Positions 1-6,557 of a stretch of DNA of 8,821 nt are shown here, in pieces. The notes beneath the pieces are model-generated. The model had not been told where the DNA came from. It was given only the letters and a program-made list of their open reading frames with translations, and ran no database searches. The position numbers and the translations under genes are program-made. Every line of letters starts with the position of its first letter. Position 1 is the first letter of the stretch. Source of the stretch: Methanosarcinaceae archaeon (GTDB lineage Archaea > Halobacteriota > Methanosarcinia > Methanosarcinales > Methanosarcinaceae); contig JAUSPM010000007.1 in assembly GCA_030655675.1 (NCBI GenBank), forward strand, positions 1 to 8,821, in the 5' to 3' direction.

Positions 1-55
1 AGGGGTATATACGAACAAAAACCAATTATGTATCAATTTATTATCCAAAATTCCA

Positions 56-664
56 TTAACTAATAAACAAAACCGCACGCGCAGGTGCACCATCACAACC
101 AATTATCTTTAACGGCATACACATAAAATCGTACACACCCTCATCAACATTATGTAGATCCAGGCACTCCACAATATTAATTCCATTTCCAAGCAACTTT
201 TTGTGAACTACCAATTGAGATTGAGCATCAATTGACAAACCATCTATTCCAACTGTTATAAACCCATTCTCAACGATCCAATCTGCTACACTTTCATCCA
301 GATACGAAAAACGATTATTTAACTTAAGGATCAATATCTTTATTCCAGATATGTCTTCAAACAACCTGTATGCAGCCCCAAGGTCATTTCCTGTTATAGC
401 CTTCTCCTTAGTAGACATATCAAGCAACAGTGATTTACCTACAAGACCATCAAGTTGGATCTGGTCAACCGTGACACCATCTTCAAAAATATGAGACGGG
501 GCATCAATATGGGTTCCAGTGTGACTTCCGAATGAGATGCGAGATAATTTAGTACCATCATTTTCAATCGATGATATGGTCTCGATCTGCGGTTTCGGGT
601 CACCGGGATATATCAACATATCCGGTGATATCCCGACAGAAATATCGATCATTTTCGTGTGCAT
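56..664 (-). CDS. Cyclase-family metal-dependent hydrolase (kynurenine formamidase-like)
   Basis: A 202-residue protein of the cyclase/KynB-like superfamily, metal-dependent hydrolases that act on amides or lactones. The signature HxGTHxDxPxH is present as HTGTHIDAPSH (residues 48-58) and supplies the expected metal ligands and catalytic histidine. An N-terminal YPGDP (19-23), the GIDGLSID strand (139-146), H154 and the glutamate in NIVECLDL (E166) also match the family, and the length is typical. The substrate cannot be told from sequence; archaeal members are often mislabelled arylformamidase, and no tryptophan-degradation genes lie nearby. The first ATG is favoured because AGGTGG (complement of 672-677) sits 7 nt upstream; M5 is an alternative. 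It starts 29 bp after the PHP gene on the same strand, so the two are probably co-transcribed. Family assignment is firm; the specific reaction is unknown. Confidence 0.9.
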   Translation of the reverse strand: MHTKMIDISVGISPDMLIYPGDPKPQIETISSIENDGTKLSRISFGSHTGTHIDAPSHIFEDGVTVDQIQLDGLVGKSLLLDMSTKEKAITGNDLGAAYRLFEDISGIKILILKLNNRFSYLDESVADWIVENGFITVGIDGLSIDAQSQLVVHKKLLGNGINIVECLDLHNVDEGVYDFMCMPLKIIGCDGAPARAVLFIS

Positions 665-693
665 GATCCTACCACCTGATTTGAATTTTAAAA

Positions 694-1332
694 TTACTCA
701 ATGAATCTAATCGAAGAAGCCAGCACCTTATTAGCCTGCTTCTCACTAAGCCCTGCACCCATTGCGATCATCTTCGCAGTTTCCTTTGTGATCAGATCAT
801 TCGGACTGTGACAATCTGTATTTACAACAAGGGTTGCACCTGCCTCAAGTCCGACTTTTGCGACATGCCCATTTGTACGGTTGTGTCCATTACGGGCTGT
901 GATCTCAAGACATACATCGTTATCAGCTGCTGTCTGGGCATCCTCAAGAGTGATAAATCCGGGATGCGACAGGATATCCACATCCTCTATCCTCACCACA
1001 GCGGAGTTCGTACCGGATGCCACCGGTTCGTTCATCGTTTCCCCATGCACCACAACGATCTCCGCACCAAGTTCCCTCGCTTTTTTAACAAGAGATGCTA
1101 TCTTTTGGGGCGGAATATGAGTAAGTTCCACACCTGCAAGCACTCTGATGTCCCATACATCTTCTAGATACTTTGCCTTTTTAGCACCTGCAAGAGCATG
1201 CTCGATATTGGTAAAATCGACATGGTCAGTAATTGCAATTCCCCTGTAACCGTGTACCACTGCTCTTCGGACAAGTTCGCTTGGGATCAGTTCACCGTCA
1301 CTGAAAATCGTATGTGTGTGTAGATCGATCAT
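694..1332 (-). CDS. PHP-domain metal-dependent phosphoesterase (histidinol-phosphatase-like)
   Basis: A 212-residue single-domain PHP protein, a trinuclear-metal phosphoesterase fold found in histidinol phosphatases and polymerase PHP domains. Visible metal-site motifs in order are HTHTIFSDGE (H5, H7, D12), TDH (35-37), E69 in GVEL, HGE (96-98), HPG (123-125) and TDCHS (D173, H175). It is complete for the archaeal stand-alone PHP family often annotated as histidinol phosphate phosphatase domain-containing. No his genes are adjacent, so a role in histidine synthesis is only one possibility; nucleotide or other phosphoester hydrolysis is equally open. GGTGA (complement of 1337-1341) lies 4 nt before the ATG and supports this start. 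A (TTTAAG)n array begins 48 bp upstream and may overlap its promoter. The downstream cyclase gene follows after 29 bp. Confidence 0.9.
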   Translation of the reverse strand: MIDLHTHTIFSDGELIPSELVRRAVVHGYRGIAITDHVDFTNIEHALAGAKKAKYLEDVWDIRVLAGVELTHIPPQKIASLVKKARELGAEIVVVHGETMNEPVASGTNSAVVRIEDVDILSHPGFITLEDAQTAADNDVCLEITARNGHNRTNGHVAKVGLEAGATLVVNTDCHSPNDLITKETAKMIAMGAGLSEKQANKVLASSIRFIE

Positions 1333-1380
1333 TAGTTCACCGGAACTTATTTAGTTCTCATCCATAAAATCATTTGTGAA
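1333..1380 (-). promoter_or_regulatory. Putative promoter/leader of the PHP-cyclase unit
   Basis: On the minus strand this 48-bp leader joins the hexamer array to the PHP start codon. The last array unit reads CTTAAATT about 50 nt before the ATG. If used as a TATA box, it would put initiation about 25 nt before the ATG, leaving room for the GGTGA ribosome site. Placement is inferred from spacing alone; no strong BRE is visible. Confidence 0.25.
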
Positions 1381-1452
1381 TTTAAGTTTAAGTTTAAGTT
1401 TAAATTTAAGTTTAAGTTTAAGTTTAAGTTTAAGTTTAAACTTAAATGTAAA
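1381..1452. repeat. Hexanucleotide tandem array (TTTAAG)n
   Basis: Twelve consecutive 6-bp units fill 72 bp. Positions 1381-1440 are ten units, eight TTTAAG and two TTTAAA (units 4 and 10), followed by two decayed units, CTTAAA and TGTAAA. The array lies in the 154-bp gap between the end of rlmE (35 bp away) and the start of the PHP gene (48 bp away), both on the minus strand. Read on the plus strand it gives a spurious Leu-Ser open frame that runs antisense into rlmE, so it is treated as non-coding. Read on the minus strand, every unit offers CTTAAA, a weak TATA-like core. Confidence 0.95.
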
Positions 1453-1486
1453 TTGTTGTAAAGTTAATTCAAATTATCAACCGCGC

Positions 1487-2257
1487 CTAAAGCCGCTCGA
1501 TAACATTCGCAAATGCAAAGTTTGGCTTTACATCATCTATCTTTATACGGACATGTTCACCAACTTTAACATCCTTGACAAATACTACAAACCCTTCGAT
1601 AACGACTGCACCATCACCACCTGAACCGAGTTTTTCGATCGTGACCTCAAATTTATCACCTTTCCTGAATGGTGCAGTCAGGAACTTTTTACCGATGATA
1701 TATATCTCTGCACTTTGCGTCCTTGATGCTTTTGGTGTGTATGCACGGACATACGTGAAACAATTGCGTACCTCATCAATATAATCCTTGAACATATCAC
1801 CCTCGAACACTTTTACAACAAAGTGTCCTTGTGGTTTATGTATCTTTTTTGCACATTCAAGTGCAGAAGTGACAAGGGCGATCGAACGCCCATGGTCCAG
1901 ACTCCAATTTCCAGAAAGATTTGGTGCGGCATCACATATCACAACATCTGCGCCGCCCTCACCTACAAGTTCGATTATCTTCCCTATCGTTCTGTCGGCT
2001 GTCATATCCCCTTTGATAGTGTCAACACCATCTATGGGCTTGATACGTTGCAGATCAACACCAATAACCCGTCCGCCTGAAATTTTTTTTGCGATCTGGA
2101 GCCATCCACCAGGAGCGGCACCAAGATCAACGACCGTATCCCCCTCATTGATAACCTCAAATTTCTTATTGATCTGCGTAAGTTTAAAAGCAGCACGCGA
2201 ACGATGGCCATCGGCCTTTGCCTGCCAGTAATATGAATCTCGTCTATCTGTTGCCAT
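1487..2257 (-). CDS. rlmE: 23S rRNA (uridine-2'-O-)methyltransferase RlmE/FtsJ with C-terminal TRAM domain
   Basis: A 256-residue SAM-dependent 2'-O-methyltransferase of the RrmJ/FtsJ family, expected to modify a uridine in the 23S rRNA A-loop late in large-subunit assembly. Residues 1-195 form the Rossmann domain: the substrate-binding start DRRDSYYWQAKADGHRSRAA, the SAM loop DLGAAPGGW (44-52), VIGVDL (65-69), and the catalytic K-D-K-E tetrad, read here as K25, D109 (ICDAAP), K149 (VVKVF) and E184 (SAEIY). Residues about 198-256 form a TRAM domain (FRKGDKFEVTIEKLGSGGDG), an RNA-binding OB fold commonly fused to RlmE in euryarchaea. It is complete and undamaged. It begins 37 bp after the 184-residue gene, in a run that also contains the Vms1-like gene, which suggests co-expression of translation-related functions. 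No clear Shine-Dalgarno is seen. Confidence 0.95.
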   Translation of the reverse strand: MATDRRDSYYWQAKADGHRSRAAFKLTQINKKFEVINEGDTVVDLGAAPGGWLQIAKKISGGRVIGVDLQRIKPIDGVDTIKGDMTADRTIGKIIELVGEGGADVVICDAAPNLSGNWSLDHGRSIALVTSALECAKKIHKPQGHFVVKVFEGDMFKDYIDEVRNCFTYVRAYTPKASRTQSAEIYIIGKKFLTAPFRKGDKFEVTIEKLGSGGDGAVVIEGFVVFVKDVKVGEHVRIKIDDVKPNFAFANVIERL

Positions 2258-2294
2258 GATTATTCGCTTAATTCGTATCCAAACATCAAATAGC

Positions 2295-2849
2295 TTATGC
2301 AGACTTTAGCTGTTCAAGTCTTTCACTAACACCCAATATTGTGTCTTCAATATCCAATATACCCCCAGGCAACCAGAAATCATAATCATAATAGAGGTTT
2401 AGCAGGTCACTGTAACGTTGTTCAAGTTTTGATATGTCAGAATCGGGCACCAATCCATCAGAAACCAGATCGATCTTCTCATTAAGTCTTTTTGCACGCT
2501 GTTTCAAGCGAGACGAAAAACTTTTGGCAACCTTGCTCATGTCAACCTCGCGCTTTGACAATTCAAGGATGTCAATTATTTCACTCAGCTCATACGGAAT
2601 ATCGGGAAACGCATTCGGTCCGGTTATGTAATAAGTCTCATCCGAATCGGCACCTTCTACTTCCTCAAAAGAAACGGTCTCGATCAAATGCTCGCCTAAT
2701 GCAGATTCACAAAGTTGCTCGATATCAGCAAGACTAACAACCCCAAGCCTTCGGATCTCCGCATGTTCCTGCACGATAAGGTGTATCTCACCAATTGTTG
2801 AAGCACCAAGCACATCAACAATTCCGGCAAGTTCATCTTTTGTAATCAT
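2295..2849 (-). CDS. Conserved-looking hypothetical protein, 184 aa, between Vms1-like gene and rlmE
   Basis: I do not recognise this protein. It is acidic and mostly helical by inspection. It has an N-terminal part with helix-turn-helix-like spacing (about 4-52), a linker rich in Asp and Glu (60-72), then ITGPNAFPDIPYEL (75-88). A charged helical stretch (90-128, SSRLKQRAKRLNEKIDLV) and a C-terminal helical pair around YYDYDFWLPGGILDIEDT (153-170) follow. There are no transmembrane segments, signal peptide or metal motif. The ATG at 2849 is the only plausible start, because the upstream frame meets TAA within 8 codons; GGATGG lies about 9 nt upstream. Gaps of 53 bp upstream and 37 bp downstream, on the same strand, place it in the Vms1-rlmE transcription unit. 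A role in ribosome assembly or quality control is an inference from neighbours only. Confidence 0.75.
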   Translation of the reverse strand: MITKDELAGIVDVLGASTIGEIHLIVQEHAEIRRLGVVSLADIEQLCESALGEHLIETVSFEEVEGADSDETYYITGPNAFPDIPYELSEIIDILELSKREVDMSKVAKSFSSRLKQRAKRLNEKIDLVSDGLVPDSDISKLEQRYSDLLNLYYDYDFWLPGGILDIEDTILGVSERLEQLKSA

Positions 2850-2902
2850 AGTAGTTATCCATCCAGTCCATTATCATTCGATCCATGTCAATGATATTCC
2901 TA

Positions 2903-3958
2903 TTAAAGCAAATATCTGCGGCTGCTGAGTGCACTTTTCAAGATCGCATCGGCATTGTGTTTCTCGATCTTTACATCCATGGTCTTTTCGATCAAAGGAA
3001 TGTCATCAGCCAGACCATCCATAGCATGTTTGACCAATTGCTGGTCTCCACCTGTAATTATGTAATCGATGTTATTGACATCAATGTTAACAGTATCATC
3101 AAGCATTTTCTTGATCACTATTCGCACCTTTTCAACATGATGTGCGATATCTTCATCCCGGAGTTTTTCAAACCTTCCCTGGCTAAATCCTCCTTTTGTG
3201 TGCTTTGCTTTTACACTACTTCTTACGACCTGATATGTTTCAAATCCATTCATATCAGGTGCAAAACCCACAAAAGACTCGCCAGCATGTACAATTACTA
3301 CAAAAACACCAACGTCTTTGTTTTCCATAAGTTTTAGATTTTTGATGTCAAAGGTCGTCCCAAATTTTAACACAGGATCATTTAATGGAAAAACAGGCGC
3401 AACAGCTTCACGCACCATGCCAAATGTATCATAGAAAAGCACATAACCGGTTTTGGAATCGATCTTGCCCAGCAAATGTTGGCTGTTTTCATCAATTTGT
3501 TCCAAGACATCATCTGAGTTTTTGAGATCGGATAATGACTGACCCTGCGGGACATATACCGTGATGAGTGTTTCTGAATTGGACTGTAGAGATCTTAACT
3601 GGGAACGGTATTCCGAAAACCTCAGAGGGGAGAGAGTATAAATGTCTCTGAACCGAATATCACCTGTTGCTTCTTTTTTCAGTTCATTGCGTTCATGCAT
3701 CAGCGTTTCGATCTTTATGTTTGCTTCATTTAATTTAGACTCAATATCCTGTTTTACAGAAACCGAATTCTTTGATATATGATCTCTCTTTTCAAGCCGG
3801 GTTTGAAGTCGTTTAACATCAATTTCAAGCTCGACAATGTGGGATTGTAACATTTCCACCTGGTTTTCAAGTTTATCCTTGCCCGATATCTTTCCAAAAA
3901 ACACATTGAAATTATCGATAACTTTTTCCCTTTCGATCATCGCTTTCAAAATAAACAT
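2903..3958 (-). CDS. Vms1/Ankzf1-type (VLRF1) peptidyl-tRNA hydrolase, ribosome-rescue factor
   Basis: A 351-residue archaeal relative of Vms1/ANKZF1, which releases nascent chains from tRNA on stalled, split large subunits. Residues about 26-97 form a coiled coil with heptad-like Leu/Ile spacing. Residues about 100-330 resemble the eRF1 domain 2/Pelota fold used by the VLRF1 domain. The key signature is KGGFSQGRFEK (255-265), matching the GGxSQxRF loop whose glutamine (here Q260) plays the part of the release-factor GGQ glutamine. HHVEKV (273-278) and IITGGDQQLVKHAM (300-313) follow as in the family. Unlike eukaryotic Vms1, no ankyrin or zinc-finger region is present. The start is uncertain: M7 at 3940 would also work, and neither has a strong Shine-Dalgarno. 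It appears to lead the operon with the 184-residue gene and rlmE. Confidence 0.85.
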   Translation of the reverse strand: MFILKAMIEREKVIDNFNVFFGKISGKDKLENQVEMLQSHIVELEIDVKRLQTRLEKRDHISKNSVSVKQDIESKLNEANIKIETLMHERNELKKEATGDIRFRDIYTLSPLRFSEYRSQLRSLQSNSETLITVYVPQGQSLSDLKNSDDVLEQIDENSQHLLGKIDSKTGYVLFYDTFGMVREAVAPVFPLNDPVLKFGTTFDIKNLKLMENKDVGVFVVIVHAGESFVGFAPDMNGFETYQVVRSSVKAKHTKGGFSQGRFEKLRDEDIAHHVEKVRIVIKKMLDDTVNIDVNNIDYIITGGDQQLVKHAMDGLADDIPLIEKTMDVKIEKHNADAILKSALSSRRYLL

Positions 3959-4023
3959 TCATACAATAAAAATCATACTGATTTCAACACCATGAATATT
4001 GTTGTTTGGATTTTGTTACTTGA

Positions 4024-4230
4024 TTAGCAGATATCCAGTATTTCCAAACATCGATACTTCCGATTGACTATATATTTTATTGTTTCTCCATAACATTGAG
4101 TGTAGGGGATGTTTTGGAGAATAAACACCAATGACCCAGTTTTGAAAAATGCGGTGTCAGAGTGGGTACTCGAATGTTTACATATTTTGATTACCTTGAA
4201 TTCGGGGATATTATATTGATTCATCTTCAT
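4024..4230 (-). CDS. Doubtful small ORF, 68 aa
   Basis: A 68-codon frame starting MKMNQYNIPEFKVIK with four cysteines (residues 17, 45, 60, 68) and no recognisable motif. It has no Shine-Dalgarno. However, the palindromic TTTAAA at 4250-4255 lies at about the right distance for leaderless initiation at its ATG, so the same box could serve both strands. Nothing about composition or neighbours supports expression. It may be a random frame in AT-rich spacer DNA or a decayed gene. Confidence 0.2.
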   Translation of the reverse strand: MKMNQYNIPEFKVIKICKHSSTHSDTAFFKTGSLVFILQNIPYTQCYGETIKYIVNRKYRCLEILDIC

Positions 4231-4238
4231 TTACCATT

Positions 4239-4255
4239 CATCGAAATGTTTAAAT
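4239..4255 (+). promoter_or_regulatory. BRE/TATA-like promoter of the 201-aa gene
   Basis: The sequence TCGAAATGTTTAAA combines a purine-rich BRE-like stretch (CGAAA) with a TTTAAA TATA-like core at 4250-4255. Archaeal spacing of about 25 bp predicts initiation near 4278, inside the 17-bp repeats, leaving a leader of about 70 nt with its own ribosome site. Assigned from consensus similarity only. Confidence 0.4.
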
Positions 4256-4302
4256 GGCATTGATGCATAAATGGCATTAGTGCACAAATGGCATTGATGC
4301 AC
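4252..4302. repeat. Three tandem 17-bp repeats, probable operator
   Basis: Three head-to-tail 17-bp copies, AAATGGCATTGATGCAT (4252-4268), AAATGGCATTAGTGCAC (4269-4285) and AAATGGCATTGATGCAC (4286-4302), differ at three positions in total. Copies 1 and 3 contain GCATTGATGC, an inverted repeat with GCAT/ATGC arms. The block starts inside the TATA-like core and runs over the predicted initiation site of the 201-residue gene, the classic position for a repressor operator. The bound protein is unknown. Confidence 0.85.
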
Positions 4303-4332
4303 AAACAATAAAGTGTACAGTTTTATTAATTT

Positions 4333-4339
4333 AAGGAGA
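4333..4339 (+). promoter_or_regulatory. Shine-Dalgarno of the 201-aa gene
   Basis: AAGGAGA with an 8-nt spacer before the ATG at 4348. It is among the best ribosome sites in the window and the main support for that gene being real and for its start. Confidence 0.75.
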
Positions 4340-4347
4340 ATAAAAAT

Positions 4348-4953
4348 ATGGATACAGATGAATGGAAACTAGAATTTAATAAAAATGGCGTTGAGATATT
4401 CAAAAGAATCAAAAATCCCTTTGATAATCAAATTAAAGATTCGCCACTCCCTGTTATGGATTATGATACATTAATAGAAAAAATTGAGAATGGAAAAATA
4501 AATATGGTCGTTACGAAAATCGACCGAAAAATCGAAAATGATGTACTCAAATCATTAATATTTTATGTTTCTGAATTTAATTTTATGGAATCTTCTAATT
4601 TTCAAAATCAAACAATCATAGATGCTACCGAAGATCAAAATTTGCTTGTTTTTGATAACAAAACAAAACCTTGGACACTTAGTAACGATATGTTGAAAAT
4701 TACTGCACAGTGGCTTTTTGATAATGGGCGACTACAAAGCAAAGATTTGCCAGTTTATGTCCCTCGTGGCAAACGATATCTAATAAATACAAAACCAGTT
4801 CATGAATCTGGCAAATCATTTGAAGGCAAGTATCAAATTTCATCGGATATGTATCTACTTATTAATTTTTCAACAGACGGATGTAAAATGCATGCTGAAT
4901 ATTTGATGAAGAAATTTGCTCCAGAAATTAATTTCAAAATTTTAGGACTTTAG
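4348..4953 (+). CDS. Unrecognised AT-rich accessory protein, 201 aa
   Basis: I do not recognise a family. The protein is lysine- and asparagine-rich, soluble, with no signal peptide or membrane segment. By eye it has two parts. The N-terminal half is of mixed structure (DEWKLEFNKNGVEIFKRI, 4-21, then a Lys/Glu-rich stretch). The C-terminal half contains LKITAQWLFDNGRL (116-129), VPRGKRYLINTKPVHESG (138-155) and YLLINFSTDGCKMHAEYLMKKF (169-190 region), which looks like a compact alpha/beta domain. The codon use is visibly more AT-rich than that of the flanking housekeeping genes, which suggests horizontal acquisition. A strong ribosome site and an operator-like triple repeat upstream argue for a regulated, expressed gene. 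A defence or mobile-element accessory role is possible but unsupported by any motif I can name. Confidence 0.75.
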   Translation: MDTDEWKLEFNKNGVEIFKRIKNPFDNQIKDSPLPVMDYDTLIEKIENGKINMVVTKIDRKIENDVLKSLIFYVSEFNFMESSNFQNQTIIDATEDQNLLVFDNKTKPWTLSNDMLKITAQWLFDNGRLQSKDLPVYVPRGKRYLINTKPVHESGKSFEGKYQISSDMYLLINFSTDGCKMHAEYLMKKFAPEINFKILGL

Positions 4954-5306
4954 CAACAAGATGATTACACAAACAGAGTGGAGACAACTGGAAACCATTT
5001 ACAAGCTTAATTATAAAGAGACTGTCAGGAAAGTCCATATTTCGAGGTACTTCAACTAGTTGAATGAATATAGTACGACGCTGCATAACGTTTTACTTAT
5101 GAACATTGATTAGAATGTTTCGATTTTGCCACTTTTCCGACGATCTCATTAACTTTTCCACTTTTATGTCGTTTTGGATTAGACAGTTGGTTTAATTTCG
5201 TTTTTTTATAAAATTGTGACTTTCGAGTGTTTTATGACTTTATGAAATTATGTGTAATCGGAATTACTGATTATCACAGCAATCTACTTATTATTATAAT
5301 GACAAG
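4954..5306. other. AT-rich spacer upstream of coaBC, with possible short ORF relic
   Basis: A 353-bp stretch. Just after the 201-residue gene, a 32-codon frame (4961-5059, starting MITQTEWRQLETIYKLNY) reads like the beginning of a helical protein but then stops; it has no good ribosome site and could be a decayed gene. Two similar 14-mers, CCACTTTTCCGACG (5129-5142) and CCACTTTTATGTCG (5158-5171), are spaced 29 bp apart. A T7 run at 5201-5207 could end transcription of the upstream gene, and it overlaps a TATA-like box for coaBC. No RNA gene is evident. Confidence 0.5.
5205..5214 (+). promoter_or_regulatory. TATA-like box for the coaBC-PoK operon
   Basis: TTTATAAAAT is the best TATA match in the spacer and predicts initiation near 5235, with a leader of 70-80 nt. 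An alternative, TTATTATTATAA at 5288-5299, lies so close to the start codon that it would give a leaderless or nearly leaderless transcript. The sequence alone does not decide. Confidence 0.35.
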
Positions 5307-6557
5307 ATGTGTATAATGACCAATAGTAATTCACATCCTACACTCTGGATCAGGGAACAAACAAGCCGATCACTTGCAGACAAAACGATTGTCATAGGAG
5401 TGACAGGCAGCATTGCAGCTGTGCGCGTTGTTGAACTTGCAAGGGAATTGATACGCAACGGTGCTGATGTCTATGCTGTGACCACTCCTGCAGCAGAGCG
5501 TATCATCCACCCGGATGCACTTGGTTATGCAACAGGGAATGATGTTATCACAAAACTTACAGGAAAGATCGAACATGTCGAGTTCTGCGGGCTAAAGGGA
5601 CGTGCAGACCTGTTGCTGATAGCACCGGCTACAGCAAATACGATCGGAAAAATCGCACAGGGTATCGATGATACACCTGTTACGACTTTCGCAACAACTG
5701 CGATCGGTTCAAATATTCCTGTGATCGTGGTTCCTGCTATGCACGAGGCAATGTATAACCATCCGGCTGTAACCGCGAATATAGATAAATTAAAAGAATG
5801 GGGAATCACAATCATTGATCCTCGTCTTGAGGAAGGGATCGCGAAACTCGCAACGAACGAAATGATCGTACTGAGTGCCGAGCGTGCACTTGGAAATAAG
5901 ACTCTCGCAGGTAAGAAAATAATAGTTACAAGCGGTGCGAATGCTGAATCGATCGACCCTATACGAATAATGACAAACCGTTCATCCGGAAAGACCGGTG
6001 TTGAGATCGCATTTGAAGCGTACAGGCGCGGTGCGGATGTGACCATTGTCCACAAGAACCATCTTGGGATCCCGGGAATTAAAGAGATATTTGTTGAAAG
6101 TGCCAATGACATGACAGGTGTAGTACTGGCTGAACTTGAAAAAGGATATGATGCCCTTATAAGTGCGGCAGCGATCTCTGATTATACCATTGATACTGCA
6201 CCGAGTAAGATCAAGTCTGGAGAGGAACTTGTCCTTAAATTCAAACCTACCCGGAAACTGATAAAGGAAGCCCGAGAAAAACATCCAGGACTTATCATAA
6301 CCGGATTCAAAGCCGAGACCGGTGTGACACCTGATGAATTGATGAAACGTGCGTGGAATACTCTTAATGAATCAAAACTTGATATGATCGTTGCAAATGA
6401 GGTGGGCAAAGGAGGAATAGGTTCTGACAATAATGAGGTTTACATAATTGGCAGAGAAGTGCTCAAACCCTCGCATATAAGTGGCAAAAAACATTTCATT
6501 GCATCTGCATTGCTTGATGAGTTGTCTAAGATATTCGAGGCAAAGGGAGAACCATAG
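5307..6557 (+). CDS. coaBC: Bifunctional phosphopantothenoylcysteine decarboxylase / phosphopantothenate-cysteine ligase (Dfp)
   Basis: A 416-residue fusion catalysing two consecutive steps of CoA synthesis in the cytosol: ligation of cysteine to 4'-phosphopantothenate (CoaB, C-terminal) and FMN-dependent decarboxylation to 4'-phosphopantetheine (CoaC, N-terminal). CoaC shows the FMN loop GVTGSIAA (31-38), the catalytic histidine H90 in IEHVEF, IAPATANTIGKIA (105-117) and PAMHEAMY (143-150). CoaB shows TSGANAESIDPIR (208-220), NRSSGKTG (224-231), AAAISDY (287-293), KIK (301-303), FKAET (334-338) and ANEVGKGGIGSDNNEVYII (363-381). The substrate-flap cysteine of bacterial CoaC is absent; the equivalent region reads EEGIAKLA (175-182). 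M4 at 5316 is an equally plausible start, since homologues as I recall them begin near there, and neither ATG has a Shine-Dalgarno. The stop abuts the ATG of pantoate kinase, so the two form an operon. Confidence 0.95.
   Translation: MCIMTNSNSHPTLWIREQTSRSLADKTIVIGVTGSIAAVRVVELARELIRNGADVYAVTTPAAERIIHPDALGYATGNDVITKLTGKIEHVEFCGLKGRADLLLIAPATANTIGKIAQGIDDTPVTTFATTAIGSNIPVIVVPAMHEAMYNHPAVTANIDKLKEWGITIIDPRLEEGIAKLATNEMIVLSAERALGNKTLAGKKIIVTSGANAESIDPIRIMTNRSSGKTGVEIAFEAYRRGADVTIVHKNHLGIPGIKEIFVESANDMTGVVLAELEKGYDALISAAAISDYTIDTAPSKIKSGEELVLKFKPTRKLIKEAREKHPGLIITGFKAETGVTPDELMKRAWNTLNESKLDMIVANEVGKGGIGSDNNEVYIIGREVLKPSHISGKKHFIASALLDELSKIFEAKGEP
6544..6549 (+). promoter_or_regulatory. Shine-Dalgarno of pantoate kinase, inside the coaBC 3' end
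   Basis: AGGGAG lies within the last codons of coaBC, with an 8-nt spacer to the ATG at 6558. It supports the longer start over M10 at 6585 and implies coupled translation of the two genes. Confidence 0.6.

Larger units (their letters stand above)
3959..4347. other. AT-rich divergent spacer between Vms1-like gene and the 201-aa gene
   Basis: A 389-bp stretch between a minus-strand and a plus-strand gene. Its left 60 bp must carry the promoter of the Vms1-like gene, but no clear BRE/TATA stands out. The middle holds a doubtful minus-strand ORF (4024-4230). The right end holds a TATA-like box, three 17-bp tandem repeats and a Shine-Dalgarno, listed separately. Confidence 0.6.

Noticed and set aside
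1376..1624. Plus-strand 82-codon frame beginning with Leu-Ser repeats
   Set aside because: It is the (TTTAAG)n array read in an open frame and then runs antisense through the TRAM-encoding end of rlmE. It has no ribosome site.
2885..3337. Plus-strand 150-codon frame opposite the Vms1-like gene
   Set aside because: It is fully antisense to the conserved VLRF1 domain. Its Cys/Phe/Ile-rich composition is typical of a shadow frame.
4239..4320. 17-bp repeats as a CRISPR array or plasmid iterons
   Set aside because: The copies are directly adjacent with no spacers, there are only three, and no cas, rep or Cdc6/Orc gene is nearby. A promoter operator fits better.
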